Source: Rhodovulum sp. MB263
GTDB taxonomy: Bacteria > Pseudomonadota > Alphaproteobacteria > Rhodobacterales > Rhodobacteraceae
NCBI RefSeq assembly: GCF_002073975.1
Contig: NZ_CP020384.1
Coordinates: 1,612,001 to 1,676,000, forward strand
Length of the DNA stretch: 64,000 nt
Direction: 5' to 3'
A program made the position numbers and the translations under genes. How positions within the stretch are numbered: position 1 is the first letter of the stretch; every line of letters starts with the position of its first letter. The notes beneath the pieces were generated by a model that was given only the letters and a program-made list of their open reading frames with translations, did no database searches and was not told where the DNA came from. This document shows, piece after piece, positions 21,340 through 31,206 of this stretch.

Positions 21340-21830
21340 GCGACGATCCGAAATCCCCAGGGGCAATCGCCCGTGGGTGGTGGCGCGCGAATCTTGGCGC
21401 CCGCGAGAGCGCCGCCGCACGGGCGCTGGCTGCGCGGCTCCGCCGGGCCGCGCCGATGGCTGCGCTGTGCGAGCCCGCCGTCATGGAACTGGCTAGGGCA
21501 TTGCATATGGGGCCTGGAAGGGCGGACAGTCTTGTGCGGCTGGTATGCCTGCTGGCAGAGGTGCGCGAAGAGGATGCCGCGACACTTGCCCGACGGCTGG
21601 GCGGGAGCGATCCGACAATGTCACCGCTCAGGTTTCAGCGCCTCATGAGGGCGGAATGCGATGAGTTGATCGCGCTCTTGCGGCGTGCTGTCGGCATGGC
21701 GGACCGTCGCTGCAACGTTGCTGCTCTGGCGCAGGATCTTCTCTATTGGGAGGAGGCCCGGCCGCGCTGGTGTTTCCATTACTTTGGGGCCGACGCCCCC
21801 AGGGACGACCTCAAGGAGAGCGTTAAATGA
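21336..21830 (+). CDS. cas11e: Cascade small subunit Cas11e (Cse2/CasB)
   Basis: 164 residues, helical and arginine-rich (WWRANLGARESAAARALAARLRRAAP, RFQRLMRAECDELIALLRRAV). Two copies form the belly of type I-E Cascade and stabilise the non-target strand. Stop and start codons overlap with both neighbours, showing a tightly coupled operon. Confidence 0.93.
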   Translation: MSDDPKSPGAIARGWWRANLGARESAAARALAARLRRAAPMAALCEPAVMELARALHMGPGRADSLVRLVCLLAEVREEDAATLARRLGGSDPTMSPLRFQRLMRAECDELIALLRRAVGMADRRCNVAALAQDLLYWEEARPRWCFHYFGADAPRDDLKESVK

Positions 21831-22891
21831 GCACGTTTCTGCAGTTTCATCTGCTGACGACCTATGGCCCTTCGAACCCGAACCGTGACGATCAGGGACG
21901 TCCCAAGCAGGCCATGGTGGGGGGCAGTCCGCGACTGCGGATGTCTTCACAATCCGTCAAGCGTGCCTTGCGCGAGAGCGCGTTCTTCGAGCTCGATCTG
22001 CAGGGGAACATGGGCATCCGAACCAAACGGCTCTTTGAAAAGCTTGTCGAGCACTTGGACACGCAAGGTGTTCCGGGTGATGTGGCATCCGAAGCAGCTG
22101 CCCAGGTGGCAGAGATATTCGGTAAGCTGGAAGCGCCGAACAAGGCTGATGGAAACCGCGTGGCGTCGACCCTTGCGTTCGTCTCGCCGGAAGAATGGCG
22201 TCTGGCCGAGGACCTAGTGGGCAAGATCGTTGCCGGTGAAGATATGCCCAAGGAGAAGGATCTGAAAAAACTGGTCCTGCGCCACGCCGATGGAGCCGTC
22301 GATATCGCGATGTTCGGGCGGATGCTGGCTGCCGATGCCGATTTCAACCGCGACGCCGCAGTCCAGGTCGCCCATGCCATAACGACCCATACGGCCCAGG
22401 CCGAGGAAGACTGGTTCTCGGCTGTGGATGACCTGAACAAAGCCGAGGATACCGGGGCCGGGCATCTTGGAGAAACGGCGTTCGGGTCGGGCGTCTATTA
22501 CCAGTATGTTTGCGTGAATGCAGATCTTCTGGTCGAGAATTTGGACGGTGATCGTGACCTTGCTGCGAAGGGCGCCGAGGCCTTGGCGCGTGCGATCGCT
22601 CAGACCTCGCCGCGTGGCAAGCAGAACAGTTTTGCCCATCATCCGCGGGCTCATTACGTTTTGGCCGAAAAGGGGACGCAGGCGCCACGGGATCTCTCCG
22701 GGGCCTTCTTCTCGCCGATCAGGGAGCAACCGATCCTTGACAACTCGGTGGCGTCGCTGGTCCGGACCCGGGACGACATCGATGCGGCCTATGGGCAGGC
22801 ATGGGACGCCGATTGCATAATGCATGTTGGGGTCGGCGGAACGCTGGACGAGATCGTCCTGTTTGCGGGTGATGCCGTGCGAGACGCCTGA
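21827..22891 (+). CDS. cas7e: Cascade backbone subunit Cas7e (Cse4/CasC)
   Basis: 354 residues, standard length. Family landmarks are FLQFHLLTTYGPSNPNRDDQGRPKQAMVGGSPRLRMSSQSVKRALRES near the start, GSGVYYQYVCVNADLL in the centre and SPRGKQNSFAHHPRAHYVL. Six copies wrap the crRNA spacer in Cascade. It overlaps cas11e by 4 bp and cas5e by 1 bp. Confidence 0.96.
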   Translation: MSTFLQFHLLTTYGPSNPNRDDQGRPKQAMVGGSPRLRMSSQSVKRALRESAFFELDLQGNMGIRTKRLFEKLVEHLDTQGVPGDVASEAAAQVAEIFGKLEAPNKADGNRVASTLAFVSPEEWRLAEDLVGKIVAGEDMPKEKDLKKLVLRHADGAVDIAMFGRMLAADADFNRDAAVQVAHAITTHTAQAEEDWFSAVDDLNKAEDTGAGHLGETAFGSGVYYQYVCVNADLLVENLDGDRDLAAKGAEALARAIAQTSPRGKQNSFAHHPRAHYVLAEKGTQAPRDLSGAFFSPIREQPILDNSVASLVRTRDDIDAAYGQAWDADCIMHVGVGGTLDEIVLFAGDAVRDA

Positions 22892-23583
22892 TGCAGCCCT
22901 ATCTGGTCTTCAGTATCACAGCGTCGCTGGGCGCTATGGGCGAGTTGGCCGGGCATGAGCGGCGCGGTTCCCTGATCTGGCCTGGCCGGTCCGCGATCCT
23001 AGGGCTTCTGGGCGCCGCGATGGGGATCGAGCGCGGCGGCGACTTCTCGAAGTTGGACGCGCTCGGTCTGGCCGTTGCCGTGTTCGATACGGGCGCGTCC
23101 CTGCGGGACTACCACACCGTGGAAACCGTGCCCTCGGCTGCGGTGAAGCATCCCAATTCCCGCCCCGAGGCGCTTGCTGCGGCGCGGGGGCGTACCAATA
23201 CGACCATTACCCTACGGGACTATCGTGCCGGGCCACTTTATGGGATCGCTGTCTGGGGGGAGGAACTCGATGCGATTGCTGCCGCCCTGAGGCGCCCCCG
23301 TTACACTCTCTATCTCGGCCGAAAGTCCTGCCCCCTCGCGGCTCCCCCCGGGGCAAAGGTCGTCGATGCCGTGTCGGCAGAGGAGGCGCTGACCCATCTG
23401 GATCTGCCGCCATGGCGCAGGCTGGATCGTCGTGGCGCACCCGTCGCCGCCAGGCTTCTTGTTTGCGGCTCGGAAGAGGGCGAGATCGTCCACGACATTC
23501 CCGGCGACCGGCGACGTCGGCATTTCACGCCCCGCCGCGTCACGGTTCGTAACGTCGAAATCGTTCCCGGAGGCGCTGGATGA
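22891..23583 (+). CDS. cas5e: Cascade subunit Cas5e (CasD)
   Basis: 230-residue RAMP protein with the start YLVFSITASLGAMGELAGHERRGSLIWPGRSAILGLLGAAMGIER and the LRDYRAGPLYGIAVWGE segment typical of Cas5e. It caps the 5' handle of the crRNA. The C-terminal RRRHFTPRRVTVRNVEI completes the fold. Its start overlaps the cas7e stop and its end overlaps the cas6e start. Confidence 0.95.
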   Translation: MQPYLVFSITASLGAMGELAGHERRGSLIWPGRSAILGLLGAAMGIERGGDFSKLDALGLAVAVFDTGASLRDYHTVETVPSAAVKHPNSRPEALAAARGRTNTTITLRDYRAGPLYGIAVWGEELDAIAAALRRPRYTLYLGRKSCPLAAPPGAKVVDAVSAEEALTHLDLPPWRRLDRRGAPVAARLLVCGSEEGEIVHDIPGDRRRRHFTPRRVTVRNVEIVPGGAG

Positions 23584-24251
23584 CCCTCTATCTCAGCCGC
23601 ATCCGCCTGTCGCGCAGCCCCTCGGCCCAAGCCCTTTCGGGGTTGTTGTCGCCCCCCGTTAGCGGCCCGCGCAGATCGGCCCATCACAAGCTTCTTTGGG
23701 CCGCCTTCGCGGACGGCCCCGACCGCCGCCGGGATTTTCTCTGGCGGGAAGATCACGACGGCGGCTTTCTCACGCTCTCGGAACGCCCGCCTCAGCCGAT
23801 GGATCTGTTTGAGCCGCATCAAGTGAAGGACTTTGCGCCCGCCCTGGCTGCCGGAGCGCTGCTCGACTTTACCTTGCGCGCCAATGCCACGCGGATGAAA
23901 CGGGGCGGAAAGCGTGTCGACGTGGTGATGGATGCGCTTTACGGACTGCCGAAAGGTACCCGCGCATCTGAGCGCATGGTGGTGGCCGGCCGTGAAGGCA
24001 AAGCTTGGCTTGAACGGCAGGGCGAGACCGCCGGGTTTAGGGTGGTCAGAGCGGAAGCTGACGACTACGCGGCCGAGGTGCTGCCGGGCTATCGCGGTCC
24101 ACGGAAGGGGCAGCCGCAATTCGGGATTGTCGATCTTTCGGGCCGGATTGAAATCGGCGATCCAGCAGCCTTCCTCGGGCAGCTTGCCCGTGGGTTCGGG
24201 CGCGCCAAGGCCTTCGGCTGCGGCCTGATGCTGATCCGGCGCGCGTCGTGA
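23580..24251 (+). CDS. cas6e: crRNA endoribonuclease Cas6e (CasE)
   Basis: 223 residues starting MTLYLSRIRLSRSPSAQAL. The motif AHHKLLWAAFADGPDRRRDFLWRED carries the histidine used to cleave the repeat hairpin. The end GRAKAFGCGLMLIRRAS is the conserved glycine-rich loop that holds the repeat RNA. It processes the transcript of the downstream array. It overlaps both neighbours. Confidence 0.95.
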   Translation: MTLYLSRIRLSRSPSAQALSGLLSPPVSGPRRSAHHKLLWAAFADGPDRRRDFLWREDHDGGFLTLSERPPQPMDLFEPHQVKDFAPALAAGALLDFTLRANATRMKRGGKRVDVVMDALYGLPKGTRASERMVVAGREGKAWLERQGETAGFRVVRAEADDYAAEVLPGYRGPRKGQPQFGIVDLSGRIEIGDPAAFLGQLARGFGRAKAFGCGLMLIRRAS

Positions 24252-25192
24252 GCGAGGGAAACCTCCCGGGCCTCGCGCCGCCGCGGCCCATTGCTCTCAA
24301 GGACAGATCCTCGCTAGTGTTCGTTGAACGCGCCCAGCTCGACGTGGCAGACGGCGCTTTTGTTGCCGTCAACGCCGACGGCACGCGGACACAGATCCCT
24401 GTTGGCGGGCTGGCGGGGATCATGCTCGAGCCGGGGGCGCGGATCTCTCACGCCGCGGTGGCGCTAGCGGCCCGCGTCGGCACCCTTATCACCTGGATCG
24501 GGGAAGGGGGCGTGCGGCTCTATTCCGCCGGGCAACCGGGAGGGGCGCGCTCGGACCGGCTGCTGTGGCAGGCATCCATCGCGCTCGACGATGCCGCAAG
24601 GCTGCGGGTGGTCCGAAAGATGTTCGCACTGCGTTTCGGAGAAGATGCACCGTCGCGGCGATCGATCGATCAGTTGCGGGGCATAGAGGGCGTGCGGGTC
24701 CGTGAATCCTATACTCTCCTGGCCAGACAATACGGTGTCGACTGGAAGCGCCGATCCTATGACCCGAAGGATTGGGAAGCAGGCGATGTGCCGAACCGTT
24801 GTCTGTCTGCGGCGACAGCCTGCCTGCACGGGCTGACCGAGGCGGCGGTGCTGGCCGCAGGTTACGCTCCTGCCATCGGGTTCCTGCATACCGGCAAGCC
24901 TCTCTCTTTTGTCTATGACATCGCCGATCTCTACAAACTGGAAACCGTTGTGCCGGAAGCTTTCCGGATCGCGGGGCAGGCGGGGAAGGGCAGACTCGAC
25001 ATGGCGCCGGACCGGGCCGTCCGCCTCGCCTGTCGTGACGCCTTTCGTCGTACCGGCCTGCTAAAGAGGATCATTCCTGCCATCGAGGAGGTTCTCTCGG
25101 CCGGAAACCTTCCTCGTCCCGAGCCGCCGCCCGAGGCCGTTTCTCCCGCTTTTCCCGATGCGCCGCCGACGGGCGATGCCGGCCACCGATAG
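24248..25192 (+). CDS. cas1: CRISPR adaptation integrase Cas1 (type I-E)
   Basis: 314 residues. The active site residues are visible: glutamate in LRGIEGVRVRESY, histidine in IGFLHTGKPLSFVYDIADLYK, and the aspartates of YDIAD. With Cas2 it inserts new spacers at the leader end. A proline-rich tail (RPEPPPEAVSPAFPDAPP) is longer than usual and probably disordered. It is followed by cas2 with a 3-bp gap. Confidence 0.96.
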   Translation: MSEGNLPGLAPPRPIALKDRSSLVFVERAQLDVADGAFVAVNADGTRTQIPVGGLAGIMLEPGARISHAAVALAARVGTLITWIGEGGVRLYSAGQPGGARSDRLLWQASIALDDAARLRVVRKMFALRFGEDAPSRRSIDQLRGIEGVRVRESYTLLARQYGVDWKRRSYDPKDWEAGDVPNRCLSAATACLHGLTEAAVLAAGYAPAIGFLHTGKPLSFVYDIADLYKLETVVPEAFRIAGQAGKGRLDMAPDRAVRLACRDAFRRTGLLKRIIPAIEEVLSAGNLPRPEPPPEAVSPAFPDAPPTGDAGHR

Positions 25193-25486
<294 letters not shown>

Positions 25487-25552
25487 GCGGAAGAGGATGG
25501 TAGGCTCTTTGACATCGTGAAAATTTTTTTAGATCAACGGTTTGCAGTAAGA
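25487..25552 (+). promoter_or_regulatory. CRISPR leader
   Basis: 66 bp between the cas2 stop and the first repeat, AT-rich near the array (GAAAATTTTTTTAGATCAAC). This is the usual place of the type I-E leader, which drives array transcription and guides spacer insertion. Its position at the cas2 end agrees with the degenerate repeat lying at the opposite end. Confidence 0.65.
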
Positions 25553-27350
25553 CTGTTCCCCGCACACGCGGGGATGAACCGTGTCCATCGTCAGCATCGG
25601 CGCCAATGATAACCTGTTCCCCGCACACGCGGGGATGAACCGGCGCAGCTTGGCGAAATCGAGCAGAAGATCGCCTGTTCCCCGCACACGCGGGGATGAA
25701 CCGACGTGACCGACAAGGTTACCGGCGCGCTGCTGCTGTTCCCCGCACACGCGGGGATGAACCGCTCTGCCAGGGGCCCCAGACAGGATCGCCCTCCTGT
25801 TCCCCGCACACGCGGGGATGAACCGTCGGTCAGCCCGCCGATCAGCCAGTTCAGGATCTGTTCCCCGCACACGCGGGGATGAACCGCAATAGATGGCCAC
25901 ATTCGCGCCCGAGGATTTCTGTTCCCCGCACACGCGGGGATGAACCGAAGTTCGTGGAGTTTCACCGGGGCGAGATTGTCTGTTCCCCGCACACGCGGGG
26001 ATGAACCGAGGCTCATGCGGCACCGCCTGCCCGGGCCTGGCTGTTCCCCGCACACGCGGGGATGAACCGGCCATTGGCAGGTTTGACCGCGTCAATCGGG
26101 CCTGTTCCCCGCACACGCGGGGATGAACCGTTCCCCCTCTACTACCTGCCCGAGGACCAGGACTGTTCCCCGCACACGCGGGGATGAACCGAATGACAGA
26201 CGACCCGCTGGACCGCGTCCGCGCTGTTCCCCGCACACGCGGGGATGAACCGATCCAGCCGGTCACCACGGGGCTGATCCTCTACTGTTCCCCGCACACG
26301 CGGGGATGAACCGACAATTTTGACGCGGCGCCTCAACCCACCAGTCTGTTCCCCGCACACGCGGGGATGAACCGGTGAACGAGCACAAGAAGGAGATCAC
26401 CGACATCTGTTCCCCGCACACGCGGGGATGAACCGCTTGAGGCCAATGGCGTGGCCGATGCGATGATCTGTTCCCCGCACACGCGGGGATGAACCGGTGA
26501 AGAAGAAGACGAAGGATCTGGCCGATACCTGTTCCCCGCACACGCGGGGATGAACCGCCGTTGCTAGCCCGCGCTGCCTTCGCCCGGGCCTGTTCCCCGC
26601 ACACGCGGGGATGAACCGCCGTAAGCCGTGGAGGCCTCGGCCGATAGGGCCTGTTCCCCGCACACGCGGGGATGAACCGGTGAAGACCAAGGATGAGATC
26701 ACGCTGAACAACTGTTCCCCGCACACGCGGGGATGAACCGACGACCTGGACGATGACACGATCCTGGCGCTGCTGTTCCCTGCACACGCGGGGATGAACC
26801 GCTGTCTGCGATGTTCGATTTCGACACGAACCTCTGTTCCCCGCACACGCGGGGATGAACCGACGAAAAGACGGTGGAGAACAGCAGGCGGCTCCTGTTC
26901 CCCGCACACGCGGGGATGAACCGGCGCCGCCGGTCGCGCCGGGATCGATGACCCGCTGTTCCCCGCACACGCGGGGATGAACCGATCCCCCGCGCGATGC
27001 TGAGGGCCGTCAGCACCTGTTCCCCGCACACGCGGGGATGAACCGTAGTTCCGGTAGCTCTTGCGGCGTCTATTTGGCTGTTCCCCGCACACGCGGGGAT
27101 GAACCGCTCTGCAATTCATCCTGAAAGCCGCCCTCGCGCTGTTCCCCGCACACGCGGGGATGAACCGCCCTGAAGCGTCACATCCCGCGTGATGTCCCAC
27201 TGTTCCCCGCACACGCGGGGATGAACCGGGACTGGGTCAGCGGTCATTATGCCTTCCTCGCTGTTCCCCGCACACGCGGGGATGAACCGCAGTCCATTTT
27301 GCCTGATGGGTGGTCTTACACCTGTTCCCCGCACACGCGGGGATGAACCG
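25553..27350 (+). CRISPR. Type I-E CRISPR array, 30 repeats, 29 spacers
   Basis: Thirty 29-bp repeats, strictly one every 61 bp with 32-bp spacers. The repeat begins CTGTTCCCCGCACACG and ends CGGGGATGAACCG, with a CCCCGC/GCGGGG hairpin and a 5' handle ending in ATGAACCG. So crRNA is read on the plus strand. Only repeat 21 (26773) differs, by one C-to-T change at its ninth base. A thirtieth spacer and a truncated repeat (CTGTTCCG at 27383) follow in phase. The uniform repeats suggest an active or recently active array. Confidence 0.98.
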
Positions 27351-27382
27351 CCTGCGACCTACACCACGGGCAACCTAGCCGG

Positions 27383-27390
27383 CTGTTCCG
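27383..27390 (+). repeat. Degenerate terminal CRISPR repeat
   Basis: CTGTTCC begins exactly 61 bp after the start of repeat 30 and then breaks down into unrelated sequence. This is the decayed trailer-end repeat and fixes the oldest end of the array. Confidence 0.8.
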
Positions 27391-27447
27391 TAAGCGTTAC
27401 AAAGGGCCACCTAATTGGTCTATTCCACGCTCTCCTTAGGCACCTTA

Positions 27448-27465
27448 TATTGGCGTACGCCAATA
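27448..27465. promoter_or_regulatory. 18-bp perfect palindrome
   Basis: TATTGGCGTACGCCAATA is a perfect 18-bp palindrome in the 265-bp gap between the CRISPR trailer and the convergent helicase gene. It looks like a binding site for a dimeric regulator, but no regulator gene is adjacent. Confidence 0.4.
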
Positions 27466-27655
27466 CGGGAGCCCGAGAATCGGTTGTGATCGGCCAAAAT
27501 GGCCGTCCACGAGCATCGCGCTCTGTGTCCGCTTCGCGCCTCCATGTCGGTCGTTGGAGGGCTGACGGCGATCGCCTAAACGTGGAATCGGAATAAGCCG
27601 CGGGTGCGTCGCCACAATCTCTGAGAGTCATGCCTGAGATGACATGAGCCATCTC

Positions 27656-29476
27656 TCAGCCAGATTTCAGAAGAATGCAGACGTCGTCGTCTGGCGTCAT
27701 GATCGTGGTGCGCAATTTGGCCCTGGTAACGCTTACACGAAAATTCTGGCGAGCCTGGGAAAGGTCGCCGCCTCCCTTGTTCTCGCGGACGATCCGATCC
27801 GGGTTCGCCTTGACCTCCCCGCCGACCCGCACCGGCCATCCTTCGAAGATGATCACTTCGTCGAACTGCTTTCCCTTTGCCTTGTGCATGTTCATCACAA
27901 CGATGCCCGTCTCGGGGCGCTGCGTGGTGGCGAAATGGTCCTGAACGAACGCCAGCCGTGTGATGTCAAGCGCATCAGCATAGCGACCTCGCTCTCGCCA
28001 GTTCTGTTCCAACGTCTTGCGCAGCATATTGCCCCGCTCGAGCAGACGCACGTTGCGGGCGTCGTTCGCAATCGCCCGTAGTCGGGGACACGCTCCATCA
28101 GCAAGCTTGGCGCGAATGGCGATCCAGTCCTTGTCAGGATCGCCGAGCATGACAACCTGCTGACTTGCGTAGAGTACGGCGGCGATAGGCTGGATGACGC
28201 TGTTCGCGTGTGGTGCGCGTCCCTCGGCGATCCGCTGGTTCCATTTCGCCAGCGCCCTCTCCAGTCTGATCGCATCTCCCAGATCACCCTTGCCTGGGTC
28301 AGATCCCCCACGGCCGCGAAGGTACTGGCATATCAGATGGACCAACTGGTCGAGGTCATCCGCACCACACGCTTGCTGGAGTAGTAGCGCAATGACGTCG
28401 GCTGCCAAGATCGGTCCTTCCATATCGATCGAGGCGGCATGGGCGATGGCCGGCACGTTGCCGAACGGTTCGCGCAGGATATCGGAAACAATCCGCATCA
28501 TCCGCTTGGTCGGAACGAGGATTGCCAGCGACCAATCGGGCCGTCCTGTGGCGATCAACCGGGCACGCGCCTGCAAGACCTGTGTGACTAGCGCTGCATA
28601 GGCCTGGTTCCGGTTAGACGGAAACCCGCAAAAAGCGATGCCAGCATACTCGGACTTGCTGAAGTTGGCGGTCAGCACCTCGTTGCCGAAGAGCAGAATG
28701 TCCGTGCCCTTGCTGCGGTGATTATCCGAGCCGAGCTCGGTGAAGGTCGGAGCGAACGCAACCTTGAAATGGTCAAGGCGGGCGGGATCGGCGCCGATAA
28801 ACTCGAAAATGCGTTGCTCGGGGTCAGCTAGCGCGATCAAGGAGCAACGGTCGCCAAGCGCCTTTACGACGCGCCACTGACCCGCGCTTGTGTCTTGGAA
28901 TTCATCGAAGATGATGCAGGGCCAGGTGATGGCAGTGAGCGCTCGCAGTTTGGCCGACCCCTCTAGAAGCCGCCCTACGAGATCGGCGAACAGATCGAAG
29001 CAGATTTTCCCCTCAGCAAACGCAAGGCGGTGCCGCTCAGCCTTCTCGCGCGTTCGCTTTTCGGCTAGCTCGGCATCGTCGAGCTTCTTGTCGGCGCCAT
29101 ATTCCCGGCGAATTTCAGCCAAGGCGATCGCCTCGCCAGGCGGCGTGAGGATCGAGATCCTGCGCGGCAGGCCGACCAGATAGCCGTGCGTCTTGAGCAG
29201 CCGCCAGAAGAAGCTGTGATAAGTGTCGACCTCGATCCGGCTCCGATCGGCGGGCGAGATGTCCTGTTCCTCGTCGATTGCTTCGAGGACACGGGATACT
29301 GTCGCGCGCGCGAAGCTAAGAAAGAGGACACGCTGCCCGGGCTTGAGCGTTTCGCGGGCGATCTTTGCCGCCTTCAGGATCGACACCGTTGTCTTCCCGG
29401 AGCCAGGGCCGCCGGTGACCAGCTGATGGCCGGCGACCGCGAGTACGATCTGCTGCTTCGGCGTAAGGTCGACCAT
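27656..29476 (-). CDS. gajB: UvrD-like helicase, Gabija GajB type
   Basis: 606-residue superfamily 1 helicase. Walker A is GGPGSGKTTVSILKA (residues 22-36) and Walker B IIFDEFQDTSAGQW. LADPEQRIFEFIG is the third motif, MNMHKAKGKQFDEVIIFEG motif V and VSVTRAK motif VI. It follows an OLD-family nuclease gene by 11 bp on the same strand, which is the Gabija layout: GajA cuts DNA and GajB unwinds or senses nucleotides during phage defence. It is somewhat longer than described GajB (about 500). The gene itself looks complete. Confidence 0.75.
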   Translation of the reverse strand: MVDLTPKQQIVLAVAGHQLVTGGPGSGKTTVSILKAAKIARETLKPGQRVLFLSFARATVSRVLEAIDEEQDISPADRSRIEVDTYHSFFWRLLKTHGYLVGLPRRISILTPPGEAIALAEIRREYGADKKLDDAELAEKRTREKAERHRLAFAEGKICFDLFADLVGRLLEGSAKLRALTAITWPCIIFDEFQDTSAGQWRVVKALGDRCSLIALADPEQRIFEFIGADPARLDHFKVAFAPTFTELGSDNHRSKGTDILLFGNEVLTANFSKSEYAGIAFCGFPSNRNQAYAALVTQVLQARARLIATGRPDWSLAILVPTKRMMRIVSDILREPFGNVPAIAHAASIDMEGPILAADVIALLLQQACGADDLDQLVHLICQYLRGRGGSDPGKGDLGDAIRLERALAKWNQRIAEGRAPHANSVIQPIAAVLYASQQVVMLGDPDKDWIAIRAKLADGACPRLRAIANDARNVRLLERGNMLRKTLEQNWRERGRYADALDITRLAFVQDHFATTQRPETGIVVMNMHKAKGKQFDEVIIFEGWPVRVGGEVKANPDRIVRENKGGGDLSQARQNFRVSVTRAKLRTTIMTPDDDVCILLKSG

Positions 29477-29487
29477 GATTCTTACCG

Positions 29488-31206
29488 CTATAAGCCGGAA
29501 AGGACGTCGAAATCGTCGCCGTCACCGCCAGTTTCTGGCCCCGCCGCCGGCGGAGCTGGGGGCGGATCGCACAGCTCGCGCAGCCGTGCGCAGGTCTGGC
29601 GAAACCAGAGAGGTATCTCGGCCTCTGAGCACTGGGCGAGGAAGTCGGCGATGCCCCAGTTGCCCTTCGACCACTGAAAATAGTCCATCAGCGCATCTTT
29701 CATATTCACGTCAGCGCCCGCATGCTTTGCCGCCAGATGCTGCGGCCAGGCCAGCGACTTCAAGAAGCGGTTCATTGCCTCCGAAGTGGTGTTCTTCAGG
29801 ACAAGTTCTTCAATGCCTTTTTCTGGATGCATGAACAGGTGTTCGACCTCGGCCTCGATCGCCTGCTGTGCCGCCTCTGTTTGCAGATCACACAGCGCGA
29901 ACACTCGCTTGCCCAGCCCAGCATAGAGCTTGCCCAGATCTGCAATCTGAGTCTCGGTCTTCGCGTTAACTATAGTAATGCCCAAGGCTTCGATCTGGGT
30001 GTAGGCTGTCGGATTGAGATCAGAGAGCCGGCGCGCGACGACTGGCAGAGCTGTTGCTTCGGAATCGCCTTCCGCGATAAGCACCCGGCGCGCCAGCAGC
30101 CCTTCGCAAAATTTGGTGCGGAAGTCCTGACGGTAGCGCTTGTGCTTCACGCTGTCGGGTAGGGTAATCGACGACTGGCTGAGCACGCCTTGGTCAGTCC
30201 GTGAAAGGATGACGGTCTCGTCAAGACTGAACTCTTCCAGGACATAGGGGGAATGCGAGGTGATGATCGATTGGGCCGCGAGCTTGCGTAACTCATGGAC
30301 GATCCGCTTCTGCGCATAGGGAGGAATGGCCGTTTCGACCTCCTCCATGGCGAAAATCACATTCTGCTTGTCCTCGGCGATCTGAGAGAGAAGCGCTAGG
30401 ACGAGCATATTAATGGTGCCCGTCCCCTGCCGATAGAAAGGCGCGGCATGGTCACCATTTCCGGTGGCGATAAAGGCAGTGATCACTTTGCGCAAATGCT
30501 CGCGCGTCAGGCTGGAGACGCGAAGCTGCGGCTGGGCACCCCATTCACGGGGAACATATTTCTTGAGCGAGGCATTCACGCTTTCGAGGACCCCGCTGAT
30601 GCCCATTTCAGGGGCGCCCGCCACGTCCAGGGTGGAAAGTGCTTCGAGTGTGCCCTCCCAAAGTCGAGGGCGGATCTCCTTTAGGCGGAGGATGATGTCG
30701 AGCAGGCTGCCATGCTCAAGGCTGAGCGCGCGCGACCCGGTCCTGAGCGAACGGAGAAACAGGAAGCCGCAATGCTGCTTATCGTTCTTGCGGAATGGCG
30801 TGGGCGTGTCGTCCTCGGTCAGGCTGCGGGTAAAATAGGTGATGCCGGTGAAGTCGTCCTCGTCGGGATCATATTGACCGATGAAAGTGACGCGCAGCGC
30901 CGCGTTGATGGCCGCTGCATCTATGCCGGCGGGGTTCGCTTCTGTGAACAGGGTTCCATCGACCGTGTTGAGCCACTCGATGCTGCCGCCGAAACGGGCG
31001 AGTTGTTCCTCCGACAGGTCGGTGATGGTCACCTCGATCTCGATCCGCGGTGGCGCTGCATCCGCCGGTGGGGTGCCCCCGACATTCCCGGGGGCAACAT
31101 TTCCTTGGTCGGCCGCTTCCACGGCAGGTGGGAGATAGCGTCCCTCGAAGAAATCGTGCTCGTCGACCGGCGGCCGACGGGATATGGGCACCATGCACCG
31201 GACCAT
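29488..31206 (-). CDS. gajA: OLD-family nuclease, Gabija GajA type, N-terminally truncated
   Basis: ABC-type ATPase plus TOPRIM nuclease. The second half of the ATPase is clear: RQGTGTINMLVLALLSQIAEDKQNVIFAMEEVETAIPPYAQKR (signature and Walker B), then SIITSHSPYVLEEF. The TOPRIM part is RVLIAEGDSEATALPVVARRLSDL with VFALCDLQTE. The N-terminal strand and Walker A (normally GPNNSGKS within the first 50 residues) are missing. Real similarity starts at VDEHDFFEG, and the first residues are antisense to an integrase remnant at the island boundary. Without Walker A it is probably inactive, unless complemented. Confidence 0.75.
   Translation of the reverse strand: MVRCMVPISRRPPVDEHDFFEGRYLPPAVEAADQGNVAPGNVGGTPPADAAPPRIEIEVTITDLSEEQLARFGGSIEWLNTVDGTLFTEANPAGIDAAAINAALRVTFIGQYDPDEDDFTGITYFTRSLTEDDTPTPFRKNDKQHCGFLFLRSLRTGSRALSLEHGSLLDIILRLKEIRPRLWEGTLEALSTLDVAGAPEMGISGVLESVNASLKKYVPREWGAQPQLRVSSLTREHLRKVITAFIATGNGDHAAPFYRQGTGTINMLVLALLSQIAEDKQNVIFAMEEVETAIPPYAQKRIVHELRKLAAQSIITSHSPYVLEEFSLDETVILSRTDQGVLSQSSITLPDSVKHKRYRQDFRTKFCEGLLARRVLIAEGDSEATALPVVARRLSDLNPTAYTQIEALGITIVNAKTETQIADLGKLYAGLGKRVFALCDLQTEAAQQAIEAEVEHLFMHPEKGIEELVLKNTTSEAMNRFLKSLAWPQHLAAKHAGADVNMKDALMDYFQWSKGNWGIADFLAQCSEAEIPLWFRQTCARLRELCDPPPAPPAAGPETGGDGDDFDVLSGL

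Noticed and set aside
25529-27334. Minus-strand frames with repeated RFIPACAGN / HPRVCGEQ / GSSPRVRGT motifs
   Set aside because: They are translations of the CRISPR repeats in all frames; no ribosome site, and the 61-bp period explains the protein repeat.
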